A DNA stretch of 64,000 nt from NCBI GenBank assembly GCA_032191485.1, contig JAVDOI010000011.1:20137887-20201886 (forward strand). The letters are read 5' to 3'. This document shows, in pieces, positions 1 to 12,885 of this stretch (position 1 is its first letter; the number at the start of each line of letters is the position of its first letter). This DNA comes from Leptoclinus maculatus. Its lineage: Eukaryota; Chordata; Actinopteri; Perciformes; Stichaeidae. The translations under genes were made by a program, and so were the position numbers. The notes beneath the pieces were generated by a model. It ran no database searches. It was not told the origin of the DNA and worked only from the letters and a program-made list of their open reading frames with translations.

Positions 1-518
1 ATGAGTGAGGATAATGAGCAAAGAATCCAATCTAGAGCCGGACCAATGTAAACACCTTCTTTCTCTGTCCTCCGAGAGCCACCGGCTCGCCCTCTCCTCT
101 TCCTCTTTTTACTTTAGAACTGTTTTTCTCAGGACGCTGTTTACTTCGCTGGCTGAATTACACAAAGTAACCGAAACGGCGTCCTTTTAACGCGGTCCCT
201 CCTCGACACCGGAGGGGCTGCGAAGAGACACGGAGCTTTGCCGTCATGAAAAAAAAAGTCAAAGTCAAATAAGAAGTGTCCATCATCCAGTCGGCGCGAT
301 TGAAGTTTTGGATGGGGAGGCGCGGTTCAGACTGAGGTCCAACAGGGTTTGGAAAATCTTCAAGGACTTTTTTTTTTTTGATCCACGGGCTCCTCGTTTA
401 TTCAGTTTCATCTGCTTCTTTTATCATCCATATTTCAGCTGTTTACAGAGCTGGAGTGACCGCCATCACTGGGATTACCAGCATGCTAGATAGATCATAA
501 GCACTGCCCTCAGAGGAG

Positions 519-524
<6 letters not shown>

Positions 525-573
<49 letters not shown>
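525..573 (+). repeat. (TG)n microsatellite
   Basis: About 24 uninterrupted TG units. Confidence 0.97.
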
Positions 574-574
<1 letters not shown>

Positions 575-3500
575 GGTTCAACAGCTGCTTAGTGGGATTC
601 AGTGTGCACACTGATGTGTGCATGTTTGTGTACGAGTCAGCCTGCCTAATAATCTAAAGATTGTGGAGTACATATAAAAAGTAGCTCTCACCACCTCATG
701 TGCCTCCTTCACACACTTTCATCACCACACCTCTCAAATAAAAAGTCAGGCTTGTGGCGCTCCTGTGAACTGCACTCGTACTCCATTGTTGATGACATGA
801 AGGACTTACGTTCTCTGACTGGCTCGGTGTCTCTCTCGCTGGGGGCTGTAGTCCTGCTGCGTCATGTGACATTGTTGATGGCAGTTTTGCACACTCAGTG
901 GTGATGATGCCCACAGCTGTGTGTGCCTTTTCTAGCCCGCGGGGTGTTTTACGCAAATGTAGGTATTACAGAGAGTGCTCAAAGATATTAGATATTTCAT
1001 AGCTTTAATTACGTGTTACATGTTCAAAAATAACATGTGACCATATGTGATGTGTTCATGTGAAATGTTTTTTTCGACATGACAAATTTGCCTTTTTCAG
1101 AGCCCAAACGTTACCATTGTCACAGTAATAAAAGGTGTATAGATGTACAAGATTTCCATTCATGGAAGCCTTGTAAATGGTCCTGGTGTTGTGCGTGCTT
1201 GCCAGCTAGCTTACTGTGACACCTAAACACAAGCCACCGTAGTTTAAATGAGTCACAATTAGGCCGTGTGACGTGTCAGAATGTTTGCAGTGAAAAAGCA
1301 TTACTCTTTTGAAGTATTACTTTAACGGGAGAACAAAAATGAGGCAACTGGTTGACTCATCCCGGCTGCTGTTTTTGAGCAGAAGGTTTCCTTGATGCAC
1401 ATCCATCACAGTGGTCATGGCTGCCGTCCTCTGCTGTTGTCTTTACTCACTGCCTCCTATCAGCCGAGGCCACTACAGAGTCTCAGAGTTGCCACTCTAG
1501 CAAGGTAAGGTCACTTTATACTACTGTACGCACACACACACACGCACCGGTTCTGCCTCTCTTCGTCTCTTCGTCTCTTTGCTCGCTCACTGCCCCCCCC
1601 CCCCTCTTCCTCTCTGTCCCCTTTTTCCCTCTTCCGCCTAACTCTCTGTTTCTCTCCCTCTCTTCCTCCATCTCATTCTCCCCACACCAAGCTGTGGAGA
1701 GGCAGATAAGGAGTTGATTTACCATCCAATTAAATGTCGTCATTGAAACATTGCTTCAAAAAAGCCCGTCGTTTTCACCCAGCGCTAATTGGCCTTCAAC
1801 TAGCATGTGTGAGGATGTGTGCGTCTTTGTTGTGTGTATCCGATGCTTTACTTAGGACCAGCCGATTTAGATTGTGGTAGTTCCCCACTTTAAAAGAGGG
1901 TCCTTTTAAGGTCAAACTAAGTGGTATGTGTGGCTGTTTTGGTGTATTCTGCAGGGTTTTAGCGGCTAAAGCGTTAGCTGTTATTTTAGCTAAATAAGAG
2001 CTAAACTAAGAGTTACTGTTTTACAGCATATATACACTATACAGTTTAGTCTTGCCTCTCACTTAAACTATGTTTCAAGCAGTAGCAACTGTTTTCAGCC
2101 AAAAAGCTTCAATAAACTCACTTTAAGCAACTGCTCAGCACTGCATGGCAGAGAGACAGATAGCAGCTAGTGAGGAGCGTCACACACCTAGCTAACGGCT
2201 AATGAGACATATACTGTATGTTTCTCCGGAGTCAGTGACTAAATCAAAGCTAAATGGTGTGTTGATATTGAACTTACATTTGTCACATGGCAGACACTTT
2301 ACTTTACATTTATTTCAGTGTTGCTCTGAATCTGCAGGATGTGAAAATAGGTTTGCTAATTCGGCTAACTTGTTAGCATTAACACGGTGATTATTTGATA
2401 CACACACGCACACACACACACTGTATAATAGTATACCTTTTGCCCTCACTTTCTTCCACTAGCACAAACGCACACAGAAAAGAAGGTTTTTATAGAATTT
2501 TAATAAATCCATGGGAAAGCGGTCTCAAAAGCCATTTATCAAACATTTAACACCGACTTAGCCATTAAAGGGGGCGAGAGAGGGATAGAGGAGAATAGAT
2601 TGAAGAAGAGGAGCTATGATCAATGCCAGTGGACCATATAATTGCACCAGGAGTGGTTTAGCTGAAAACATTAGCCTTGTTTTCTGATGGATCACATCCT
2701 GGAGCCGGCTAGCCAAGCTAAACACTTCAATCTGTATTAGCAGGACGCGGAGTCATCCGTCTACTGGAGCTGTGCCACGAAAATTAGGAAACTTTCCTTC
2801 ACAAATTGATAAGCCGATAGCTAAAATACTATGTTGTTATTTTAAGAGGGAATATATTTATTAACTTCCTTTGTACTTTATTTTATGAGTTTTCAATAAT
2901 CTCCCTTTGAAACAACCTTTGCAACTCATAGCGTCCAACCCGTCGCATTTTCAACAGATCTCTTCTCTTCTCTCGGCCTCCACACATCGATTTGCAGAGA
3001 GAACAAAGACACACACGGTCACAAGAAGCAGAGTACCTCATCTCCTCAGCAACAAGAATAACTAACACCGACCTTCCATTGAATCAATTCTGCTTTTTTC
3101 ACCTCGTGCACCATCCAGCGTGCCAAGACGAGAGCTTTCCAGCTCACCTTCAGCCCATCACAGCATCTTTCTCTGGCTCTTCTTCTTTGTAAAGAAACTT
3201 CCGATCCGTGACAAGTGGGACCATCGGCTTCGAGAACCATTTGTCCCGCCGCTACGTGGACATTTCTCCATAATGTCACGTGACTTGTTGCTGTGTGTGT
3301 CGCACATGTTTAACGCATTGTAGCTTAATTGTTTCATATTCCGTGTGCTGGCTCTGTATCTATTAGATTCAATTTGCAGTGCATGTTTATCTTGTGATTT
3401 TTTTTTTTTTCTATGATTCATAGCTACTAAACTGTCTCTGGTCGAGTTAAAGGGCCAGCACGCCCACACAGGTGTTATTAATTATTCTGTTGGATTAGAC

Positions 3501-4058
3501 CTCTGTTCAAACTGAGCAAAGCATTGCTGAGAGTTATGTTCGTATTATGGTGCCGCTCACCTCCGTAATAAGAGTGATGGAGGTGACATTTATCCTGCAG
3601 TAAGTAAGGTGCAACAAAGGATGTTTGACAGCCAATCAAACTGTAATAAATACTAAAAAGACAAGTCTCTAGACGGCGTCGACTCCACTCCACTTCTGGC
3701 TTTTCCAGAGCAATCTGAACTAGTTTATATCGATGACTTACGGTACTATGGCTGGACAGCTTTTCATTTTTTTTTATTGTACTTTCAAAGACAAATTCTC
3801 TGCTCTCACACTCCATGTCTTTTGTCTTTCTTTGACTCCACACGGAGGTGTTTGTTTCAACCAATGAGACGGTGAGTCCTTCCGTCAGCTGTCTCTCACT
3901 GAGCTGTTCTTCCATTACTACCAACAGCACCTGTTACATCCTACGACACAGAGTTTCACAATTAATTTGTTAGCATACACGAAATTAAATGTAAATCTGT
4001 AACTTGACTCATCATTTGTTTCTTCCGTTTCCATAACACCCAGGGATGGTATCCCATA

Positions 4059-4135
4059 ACTAGGGATGGGTATCGTTAGAAGGTTATCGCTTATCGGTTC
4101 GGTTCCTTATCGATGAGAAAAAAAAAGACAATTTA
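4059..4135 (+). mobile_element. hAT-like terminal fragment
   Basis: CTAGGGATGGGTATCGTTAG followed by TTATCGCTTATCGGTTCGG and TTATCGATGAG resembles the terminus of fish hAT elements (GGG.TGGGTATCGTT consensus, from memory). No reciprocal end was identified, so the inner limit is arbitrary. Confidence 0.42.
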
Positions 4136-5264
4136 TTATTATTTTTGTAGGTAAACAAATCTCCTCTCTGTCTTGTTGTTGTTACAGACATGTCTGAACT
4201 TGAAGCGACTAGCGAAGCAGACTCACCCGTGGACTTTTTAATTTACCATCTTTATGTAGACGTGCAGAGTGAACCACACAACATACTGGTGAGCAAGGTG
4301 ACGCACCACGACTGGATCTTTTTAAAGTAAATTCACTTTATTACAAATGCAACAAATTGGATTTTGAACGGAGGTCTTCTCACTCTTACTTCTTTCCCCG
4401 GGATCTCCAGAGCACGCTGCATAACCGCGTACAGTGTGGTCTGCTGTAATAATGTTAAGAAAATTCAATTGAATTCTATCAAGACAAACAATACTGCTGG
4501 AGCCACTTCAGCACGCAGCAGCCAGGTAGCGGCACGCTGGAGTTCCTGCTCTGGATGACATCTGCATTACCCGAAACAGGGGAGGGAGATTCTCCGCTGT
4601 GATTAATAGCGAACACAACACCTCCTACACACACCGACGCACACTCTGTCTCTCTTTGAGACACGCTCCGTTCAGCGGGGGAGAAAACCCCCCCTTTATT
4701 AATATACGCAACACATGCACACATACCTGTACTAATGGAGAAGAAAGGCCTTTATATAGTCACACACACGCGCCACCTCTTTTTTTTAATTAGGGAATAG
4801 AAAGAGAATGACTGACAGGTGTGTGCTTGTGTGCGTTTGTGCCGGCCGTGCGTGTGGTCCGTCTGTGTGTGGTTCTCAGTGTGACGCCTGTGTACAAACT
4901 AAATAAGTGCCTCTTGAGAGGGAGGGGGGCGGGGGGGGGGGGGTCCTCAGGAGTATAATAGGGCATCAAATGTGTGTGTGTGTCTATACATTTGCGTGTT
5001 TATTCACACACACTTTCATGAATCCCCAGAGGACTGAATGAGTCCCTTTTGTACACAAAATCAATGGCGTCACGTCAACCAAATGTCTCTTACACTGACG
5101 GGACGTTTTGTGTAGATTAATACACACTTCTCAGACAACGACAACAAAGCCTATGAAGTTTGGGGGGTTTTGTCCTGTATTGAAACAGCATGTAGATCTC
5201 TGCTCCGCATGTCTACAGCATGCAAAATACACACATCATCTTATACGATGCTAATTGTTCTTTA

Positions 5265-5440
5265 GTTGGGTTCCACTAGCATTTTGCGCAGCGACCTGTC
5301 AATCACAGTAAGCCCGCCCTAAAGCATACCCTGCTTTATGGTCTATTTGACTCTAAATGGACCATGATTTACTAAATGGACATCATGCTGTATTGAAGAC
5401 TTGAAACTAGAGATTGAGACCATGAAAAAATAAATAAATA
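5265..5440 (-). repeat. Dispersed repeat, family D fragment
   Basis: CGACCTGTCAATCACAG, AAAGCATACCCTGCTTTATG and GAAACTAGAGATTGAGACCA are reverse complements of the central part of the copy at 31355 (TGATTGACAGGTCG, CAGGGTATGCTTT, GGTCTCAATCTCTAGTTTC). Confidence 0.7.
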
Positions 5441-6139
5441 CTGCGATATCAATTCTAGATATCGCCCTCCCTTAGCCTCACATTGACATCTTGACTCCAT
5501 TCTCTCCGCTGTCAACATAAAACATGTGCTACAGAAGGAGCTCCAGTCACCCAGCAGAGGCATCTCAGCACCATCGCAGGGGCCAGCGTTGGCCCTCGGC
5601 CCGGGCCCCCGACAGCCACGGAGCTATGAAACCACGTGACACCCACGCAGGTGAGCTGTGTGTGTTTTTACACTGCAGTCAGAGTATTTCACACCGTGGC
5701 GGAGCAGAAACACTCGCCGGGTGACAGGTGAGCGAGCTCGTGACGCACAAACGCTCACCGTTTGTCATTCAGAGGCTGGATCGTCCCTTAATCAGCTGGA
5801 AACGACACCTGTATACGTCTCCCTTCAACAGTATATACTCTAAACGAACACTGACCCTCTCTCTTTATCTCCCTCCTTGACTCGTCTTATATTACTTTCT
5901 CTCTCTTTCTCTCCTACTCCCCCACTTTCCTTTTATTTCCTCTCTCGCTCATCCTCCCTTCTTCCTCTCCTCCCTCTCTATGCAGTTTAAGTCTAAATCG
6001 GGGGATTTGGGGGTCTTAAGAGCTGAGGTGTAAAACACCGGCTGGTTCTCTGTAAGCTCTTAAGAGGAGAAAATAATCCAACACTGGCTCTTTTTTCTCA
6101 ACAGCAGCTCTCCTCCCCCCTAATCACCCTATTAGCTGC

Positions 6140-6413
6140 CTCTCCTCTCTCCTATCTTCTCCCCTCTCCTCTCCTCTCCTTTCCTCTCCTCCTCCCATAT
6201 CATCTCTCCTCTCCTTTTTTCCTCTCCTCTCCTTTTTTCCTCTCCTGTCCTCGCCCCCTACTCTCCTCTCCTCTCGTCTTCTCTCCTCCCCTCTCCCTCT
6301 TTTTTTCCTCTCCTCCCCTCTTCCTCTCCTCTCCTCCCCCTCTTTTTTCCTCTCCTCTCTCCTCCCCTCTTCCTCTCCTCTCTCCTCCCCCTCTTTTTTC
6401 CTCTCCTCTCAAA
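6140..6413 (+). repeat. CT-rich tract, (TCCTC)n-like
   Basis: Nearly uninterrupted pyrimidine strand built from CTCTCCTC and CCTTTTTTCC units for about 270 bp, flanked by shorter CT-rich runs from about 5855. Long mirror-like pyrimidine tracts of this kind can form triplex DNA. Confidence 0.88.
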
Positions 6414-7078
6414 CAGTTCTTCTAGAAGCTGATGATTTGGTACCTGCAGTCTAATAATTCATCACATCCACCACATAAGCCAGTCATCAGTCATGGTTGT
6501 TAGCCGGAGTTTGAGTCAGTTGACTCCAACATTAAGATCCATTTCAGTGGTCGGCTGTGTAGCCGGCCCCACCACGACGAGGCATTTGTTCTGACTGCAG
6601 GAGGCCTTTCGTTCAATCAACCAATCACGCTGCCTGTTCATTGATACCGAGCATTTCCATAAATCTCAGGCTTTGGGCCGACTTTCATCTCTCACCGCCA
6701 GACTAATATCAAGGAACAATACACCGAACTGGGGAAAAAAGAAACAATGCGGGAAAAAATAAAAATAAGAAATTGGCAGAGAAAGACCGAGAGAGCCATT
6801 TAATCGTCTATCTTCCGTGTAATCTCTCTGATGCATTCTCTCGTTCCGTCTCCCCGAGAACTAAATCGTAAACAGAAAACCTTGTTTCCTCTCACTTTCC
6901 TCCCCCTCTCTCCTATCTCTCCTCCCTCCCTCTCTGTCTTTCTGCGATGCTCTCTCGCCCGTCTCTCTCATCTTCCCCCTCTCGCTCACACCCTTCTCCC
7001 TCTCTCTCCTTTTTATATTCATAGGATTTTAAAATGTCTGTAATGGCCCTGCTAGATCAAAACACTCCTTCTCCCACT

Positions 7079-7160
7079 GTGTGTGTGTGTGTGTGTGTGT
7101 GTGTCTGCTCCTGTGTGTGTGTGTGTGTCTGTGTGTTTACGTCCGTGTGTGTGTGTGTGT
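7079..7160 (+). repeat. Interrupted (TG)n array
   Basis: Three TG runs separated by CTGCTCC and TTTACGTCC spacers. It faces a CA array at 7246. Confidence 0.95.
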
Positions 7161-7243
7161 GATTTGCATATTGTGGCTATGCTCTGATTGGCAAACTGGC
7201 AACGCAGAGCCCAGCGGGGCATTTTTTTATTAAAAGTCCCTAC

Positions 7244-7245
<2 letters not shown>

Positions 7246-7307
<62 letters not shown>

Positions 7308-7308
7308 G
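7246..7308 (+). repeat. (CA)n microsatellite
   Basis: About 30 CA units with two CG interruptions. Confidence 0.96.
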
Positions 7309-7804
7309 GGACGTAGACAGAGTTAGGAACAGCCACTGGCCTGTATCAGAACCTAATGAATAATACTAAAGAGCGAGCAGTAGGGGTTCACCGTGTATTG
7401 TTTTGTAACGCCAAGAGTAATAAAGATTTTTATTACCATATTTTTATGAGCGCCAGACATGAGCTGTTATGGAATAGTCGGATATCTTATTAGCCGTTTC
7501 GGACTGAGTTTTTTATCGTCCGAGATGAAGCGGCCTTGTTATTCATTATATTTTACTGGTGGAGAAGTAGAAGTATTAACTAGGATGAGCTTCCTGGGGA
7601 ATAAATGTCATTGCATTAAAGCAGCGCAGCATCGTCAATCCCACATCAGCAACGTGGTGAGGATCCGTCCACGTAATTGATTATAAAACTAGGTTGATTT
7701 GCATAACGTTACCCACGATCCTCTTAAGAATGGAGGTGTTTAAGACAAGAGGCCCAACAAGGTGGAGCTCTGTAAACTGTGGAAAGGCTTCATCCCAGCA
7801 GTGT

Positions 7805-8010
7805 GATTGTGATGTATGAAGCACAGACTGTGTAGAAGAAGTGGACCAAGTCGTCGTGACGTCACCCATCGGCTTGTGGACTGACGTTACGAAGCCTCGA
7901 GTTTGGCGTTTTGGCCGTCGCCATCTTGACTTTTTGCCACCAGTGAGCGGAAGTGACCATAATTGGACTGTGGAGGAGTGAGGTGACCTGTCAATCACAA
8001 GGTCCTGAAA
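7805..8010 (-). repeat. Dispersed repeat, family D fragment (3' part)
   Basis: GACGTCACCCATCGGCTTGT, CGAAGCCTCGAGTTTGGCG, CGCCATCTTGAC and GGTGACCTGTCAATCACAAG are reverse complements of successive pieces of the right half of the copy at 31355. This copy is better preserved than that one around the CTCGAG site. Confidence 0.7.
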
Positions 8011-8889
8011 GCGAAAGCATCTCGGGAGCACGTTGTGGAGAGGTGAAACGTTTGAGTGTTGTCCCCACCAAAGCATGATGCATGAGGCTTAACAGGACGT
8101 GTTTCTGTTAGTCGTCCCTTGCAATTGATTTTCTAAATGTTTCTTCGTGTTAAAAGTCATTTATGCACAGCTGCTGTCACGCTAACATAACGTTTCACCA
8201 TGCGTCTTATACAGCTGTTGTATAGACTGCAACAGTCGGTAAATCTTTGCCCCACACCGTTTGAAAAAAATACATTTGATTATCGTGACATGTCATCAAC
8301 ATTTGAAGTCAAGTACTGAAGTAAAAGTACTGATCGTCCTGTTAAGGGAAAGGGTTGCCATGTTAAATTGATTTATGAGTCACAAGAACCCTTTTGAATT
8401 AGAGGTTCAGTATTTTCACACAAACAGAGTCTCTGATCTCGTTACTTTGGTTTGTTTTTTAGAGAAGAAAATATGTTAAATTACTTGTTACAAATGAATC
8501 AGGAATATATAGATGTTATAATAATCAAGTCATTACATTAATTGACTAATCAAAAAAATTATAATAATTTGATTAATAGATTAAAAGAATAAACATGGAC
8601 AACATGGAAGCATTCTAAGGAATGATGAGTGAGTATTACTATTAGTAATACTTCTGTAATGTGTTATGTGAAGCAGCCTACAGCCTCGTGACATGGACTT
8701 ACTGGAACAATGGAACAATATAAAACGGACACTTTATTTGGCAGCATATAAAAAATGTTAAATCACTAAAAAGCTGTTTATATGTTAAGTCAATAACAAG
8801 AAGTCCATAACATAATTTATTATACTCTAAAAGGAGATACTTTCACTGTTTTAAGTGCATTTGGTTTATTAAATGTAATTTTAAATTAT

Positions 8890-8942
8890 AATTGATGCCT
8901 TTTACTTTCAAAAGGATCTGAATACTTCTTTCACCACTGCTC
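8890..8942 (+). repeat. Dispersed repeat end fragment
   Basis: TTTTACTTTCAAAAGGATCT then GAATACTTCTTTCACCACTG resembles the terminus of an abundant fish repeat rich in TACTTTTACT. Similarity may extend left to about 8630 but is too weak to bound. Confidence 0.4.
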
Positions 8943-9494
8943 ATAATTATTTTATTCAAATGTCAGACGAGTCCGGATTTAAACTGTGAATTAAATCCTT
9001 GACAGCGTGAACCCGGGACACCGGCTACATGCTGCTGCTGCTGCTCAAAGGCCCCCAACCCACTCCGGCAGACGGCCTGGAGGCTGCAGCAGAAGAGCCG
9101 GGGATTGACCGCAGCGACCCCCCCCCCGAGGTCAGCGATTAAGCAGCGCTCAGCCCTGCCCCGACTTGGAACCGCCGACCTCGGGTTCGCGGCCGGAACA
9201 TTTTAAATAACAGCCGGCCAGGCTTTTGAAAAAAAAAGTGTGTGATTCAGGAGGTGTGAAGGAGGGGATTCACTGAGGAGTCGGAGACGACGGCACTCTT
9301 GAGGGCCGATGATACGCACCGTCGGCCTCTTAAAGTGACGGCAGAGATCAATGCTGATCATTGCAGCTAATCCGGCCAAAAGAGCTGTAATGTTAATCCT
9401 CGGGGGCAAACGGCTCGTCTCCAATCATGTTCTGTTCTAAACAGCATCGCTAAATAACTAACCGCTCTGTGGCAGCCGCAATCATTAAACCACC

Positions 9495-9498
<4 letters not shown>

Positions 9499-9548
<50 letters not shown>
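9499..9548 (+). repeat. (TG)n microsatellite
   Basis: About 25 uninterrupted TG units. Confidence 0.97.
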
Positions 9549-9550
<2 letters not shown>

Positions 9551-10861
9551 CTCTTAGGAGAAAGCAATCTGTGAAATGTAAAAGGAGACGTAGCAATGTC
9601 CTTTGGACGTTTAATCTGAAGCCGACGTCTTCGCTTTTCTTGGTTCCAAAGATGAGCTTCGCTGTTAAGATACAGAAACCTGACCCCCCCCCCTCTCTCT
9701 GTGTGATCTCTCTTAATGCCGGGCAGCTATTGCTGTGATGACACCCCGGCAGCACCTTCTGATGGGAGGCCTTCCCCTTTCATGCCTCTTGGCTACGGTG
9801 TATTTCTCCCTCAGCGCCGTCTTCTCTGTCTCACCGCAGTCACGCAGCAGCAGTCTGATTCCTTCGGTCTGTGTTCTTTGTTTTCTAGAAGGCCGTTTTA
9901 TGATCATTTTATTATCAGCGTAAAAGCTAAATCACTTCATCTCCCTCTGTCTCTCCCTCTGCAGAGGCAATTAGTGGGCTCTATGAAACCCTAATAAATG
10001 AAAGCGTTAAAAGACTTTCATTGAGCTTTGATACAGCATCAGAGATACCTGCTGCCTATATAAATGTATTGGCAGGTGCCGACACGGTGAAAGACGGCGC
10101 CGCGTGTGTGTTCATTCGTGTTACGTCTCGGTCGTGAGTTGACAAGCAGCCGGAGGGAAAGAGAGGCCTGATGGGTATTATGCAAATGAGGCCAGCTGTT
10201 TGCTGCATTGGCAGACTCCTCATAACTCTCTTCTAGTTCTGCTGGAAGAGAGAGAATATTTTTTACCCCCCCCCCCCTCGTCGCTGCGTTCTCTCGCCTC
10301 TTCTTTTATTTCCTCAGAGAATGTATTTTCTACATGCCGTAATTTTACACACACCCATCCCTCTAACCCGGGTTTTTTTTTTACCGCTATTCCCCCGCGA
10401 ACGCCCGGCTATCCATCTGCACTGTTACGATAATGAATGGACAAACAGGGGAAAGCTTCCTTAAGCATTTGTTGACTTCTGCAGTCTAAAGTAAATTATT
10501 CTGAGGCTCCGGATCCACAGCTCACTGAAAAAACAGTGTTTTCTGTGAATAGGTCTCATGTTAATTCAGCCACTTTACCACTGCAGACGCTTCATTTGAG
10601 TCAGTGGAAACCTCTCTCTCTCTCTCGTGACCGCTGGTGGCATTTAAAGAGGTTCTTATAACGCTTTTTCTCAAAATACATTTTGTTTTTCTGTCACTTT
10701 AACTCGACTTTGACCATATTTGTCTGTGAATCTTGGATGATAGTTATAAAGTTTAGCAGTAAGAACTGACATAGTATCATCTAATAAAGATGCTAACATG
10801 TTATCAAAGAGCTGCCCATCTAGCAGACATTAGCATTCGTTTGGAGTCGTGTCCACCTGAT

Positions 10862-11100
10862 GACATTAAGCCCAATATTTACTCGCCTTTTAGCTCAGTT
10901 TTGGTCTCCACCACCTCCCGAAGAAGATATCGGACTCTCCAGCTGCTAATGCTCACCAGCTAGCTACTCTGTCTGTCTGCTGTTGCTTGAAACAGGGTTG
11001 GTGTGAGAGCTGAGAGTGAACCTAAACAGTGAAGTTGCCGTCTGTAAAACCAAAACAATGAGCTGAAAGACACTAAAAAGGCTCCACATGTCTCTGTGGC
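10862..11100 (+). repeat. Dispersed repeat, family B copy 1
   Basis: Starts near CCCAATATTTACTCG, then TTTTAGCTCAGTTTTGGTC with TCCACCACCTCC, GCTGCTAATGCTCACCAGC and ends AAAACAATGAGCTGAAAGAC. The same word order occurs at 41055-41285. This is recognised as a common percomorph dispersed repeat; its mobile class is unknown to me. Confidence 0.68.
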
Positions 11101-12833
11101 TTCATCACGACATTAGTGCAGCATTAAAATCACCCTTCATTAAAAAAAAAGAAAAAGAAATTGCTTTTTGGATAACAAAGTTGTAAACTATGTCTCCAAG
11201 CTCACCACTGTAGCTAGAAATAACTATTATTATAATAACCATGGCAGAAGGAAGTCAATGTGATGACTCCACAAGCATTTGTCCACAAATGTGTGCAGCC
11301 GACGCCGATTTGCACCGGTTTATCCAACTCAAAGATGCCTGATGTGGCAAATGAATATGCAAATGAGCGTATGACATCATCGTGGCACCTTCGAGCAACA
11401 CTCATCGCCGCCTTCCCTCGAGCGGCAGCCGCACAGGAGCCAATATTACACGTTTAACCGATCAGAACTATAGCTCTGCTAAAAGATTCCGGGCAACTTC
11501 AGGAGACGGTTTTGCGTTATTTGCACTTTGCTCAAGTGTCTCGAGGTGAGAGCGATGGGGCCGGTTCATTTATTAAATCAAAGCACGGCTGTCTCTGAAG
11601 TCGGAGACAAAAAGTACGATAAAAGGTACATTTTGGAATAATAAAACCTAATGAAACACAACCTAATCACTGAGGTTTCAAACTGCCTTTAAAAGCTGCA
11701 TCATCTCTTCTGTCCCTGCATTGCCTGTTCAGCATATATACGTCGCTGAGGTGCTTTGTGAACGGATGAAACCACTTGGACAGGCCTCGTGTTAGATGTT
11801 TCATCTGCATTCAGTCCGGCCAGCTTCCTGCGCTGACATCTGTTGTTATAAATGTAAACGCCAGCGTTCACTCTCACCGGGCGAGTGTGTCAGGCAGGAC
11901 CTCCTCATGCAAAGAGGCGTGAACGAAGGCTTTCTCTGAGAGCGGAATTGATTTGGTTGCCGTTGGCCTCGTGGTGATTACCGACTGGAGGCCTTAGTCT
12001 ACCCTGCTTCTTATTTACCGCCGCATTAGTGGCGAGTGCACCTCCGCGCGTGCCTCCACGAAAAAAAAAAAAAACACTGGAAAGCCCTCAAATCGCTGTG
12101 AAATTACGCCGGCTCTGTACCTTGAGCTACATGTAGATGAAATTTGTCACGGCGCCGTTGGAAGTGTCACCTGTTACCTCCGTGTTTACCTCGTTGCCTC
12201 ACAGATACACTTGTTTATCCACTCCACTCGAGTGTTGTTTGCCCGAGTGAGAGTGCAGCGGAGACAACCGGATGTCACCGGGAGCAGCTGAAAGCAGGTG
12301 TTTCTGTGAAGCGGTGAATGTTTACTCTCAAGTGCTTATAGTTCTTCTTCATTTGAAGATAATAGATAAGATCATCCTTATTACCTACTCGGCACAATAT
12401 GTCTCCTACGCGCACCGGAGGAGGAAGTTCCCGCCTCACGCGCCAGCCTCACGCTGGGCCGCGATTTGGCTTCCGACTGGTTGTGATGTTAGAGCTCCTG
12501 CTGGTACGTCCGGGTGTTACACACAGATCTGAGCTCAGAGAAACCTCACCTTTAAATGATTGTTGCTTGAATATGCAATGACACTGCAGTATTACCAGCT
12601 AAACTTCCTAATATGTCACACTGGATTAGTCCAAAGTAAAATATAATGCAGTGTGTGTGTTTGTCTAGAGGTAGATTTAAGACTACTGTAACTGTTAGGA
12701 AAAAATCAATAGTGTTATCACTCTCCCCCCCCCCCCACACACACACACACACACTTGGGAATAACAGGCTCGAATCAATAATTCTATAGTGCTAACAGAA
12801 AGCTTCCACAGCAGTTTAAAGGCTTGTTGCAGG

Positions 12834-12840
<7 letters not shown>

Positions 12841-12880
<40 letters not shown>
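12841..12880 (+). repeat. (AC)20 microsatellite
   Basis: Twenty perfect units preceded by GGCGCGCGC, giving an alternating purine-pyrimidine stretch. Confidence 0.97.

Positions 12881-12885
<5 letters not shown>

Noticed and set aside
185..225. Minus-strand SPSGVEEG as the missing CVEEIL exon
   Set aside because: Followed by a stop within three codons, with no Cys before the V, no donor and no acceptor at the right places.
6200..6412. Minus-strand frame rich in E, R, G and K
   Set aside because: A translation of the CT-rich tract, not a gene.
9367..9755. Frames reading HTHTHT or VCVCVC (also at many other sites)
   Set aside because: Translations of CA/TG microsatellites; no codon structure beyond the repeat.
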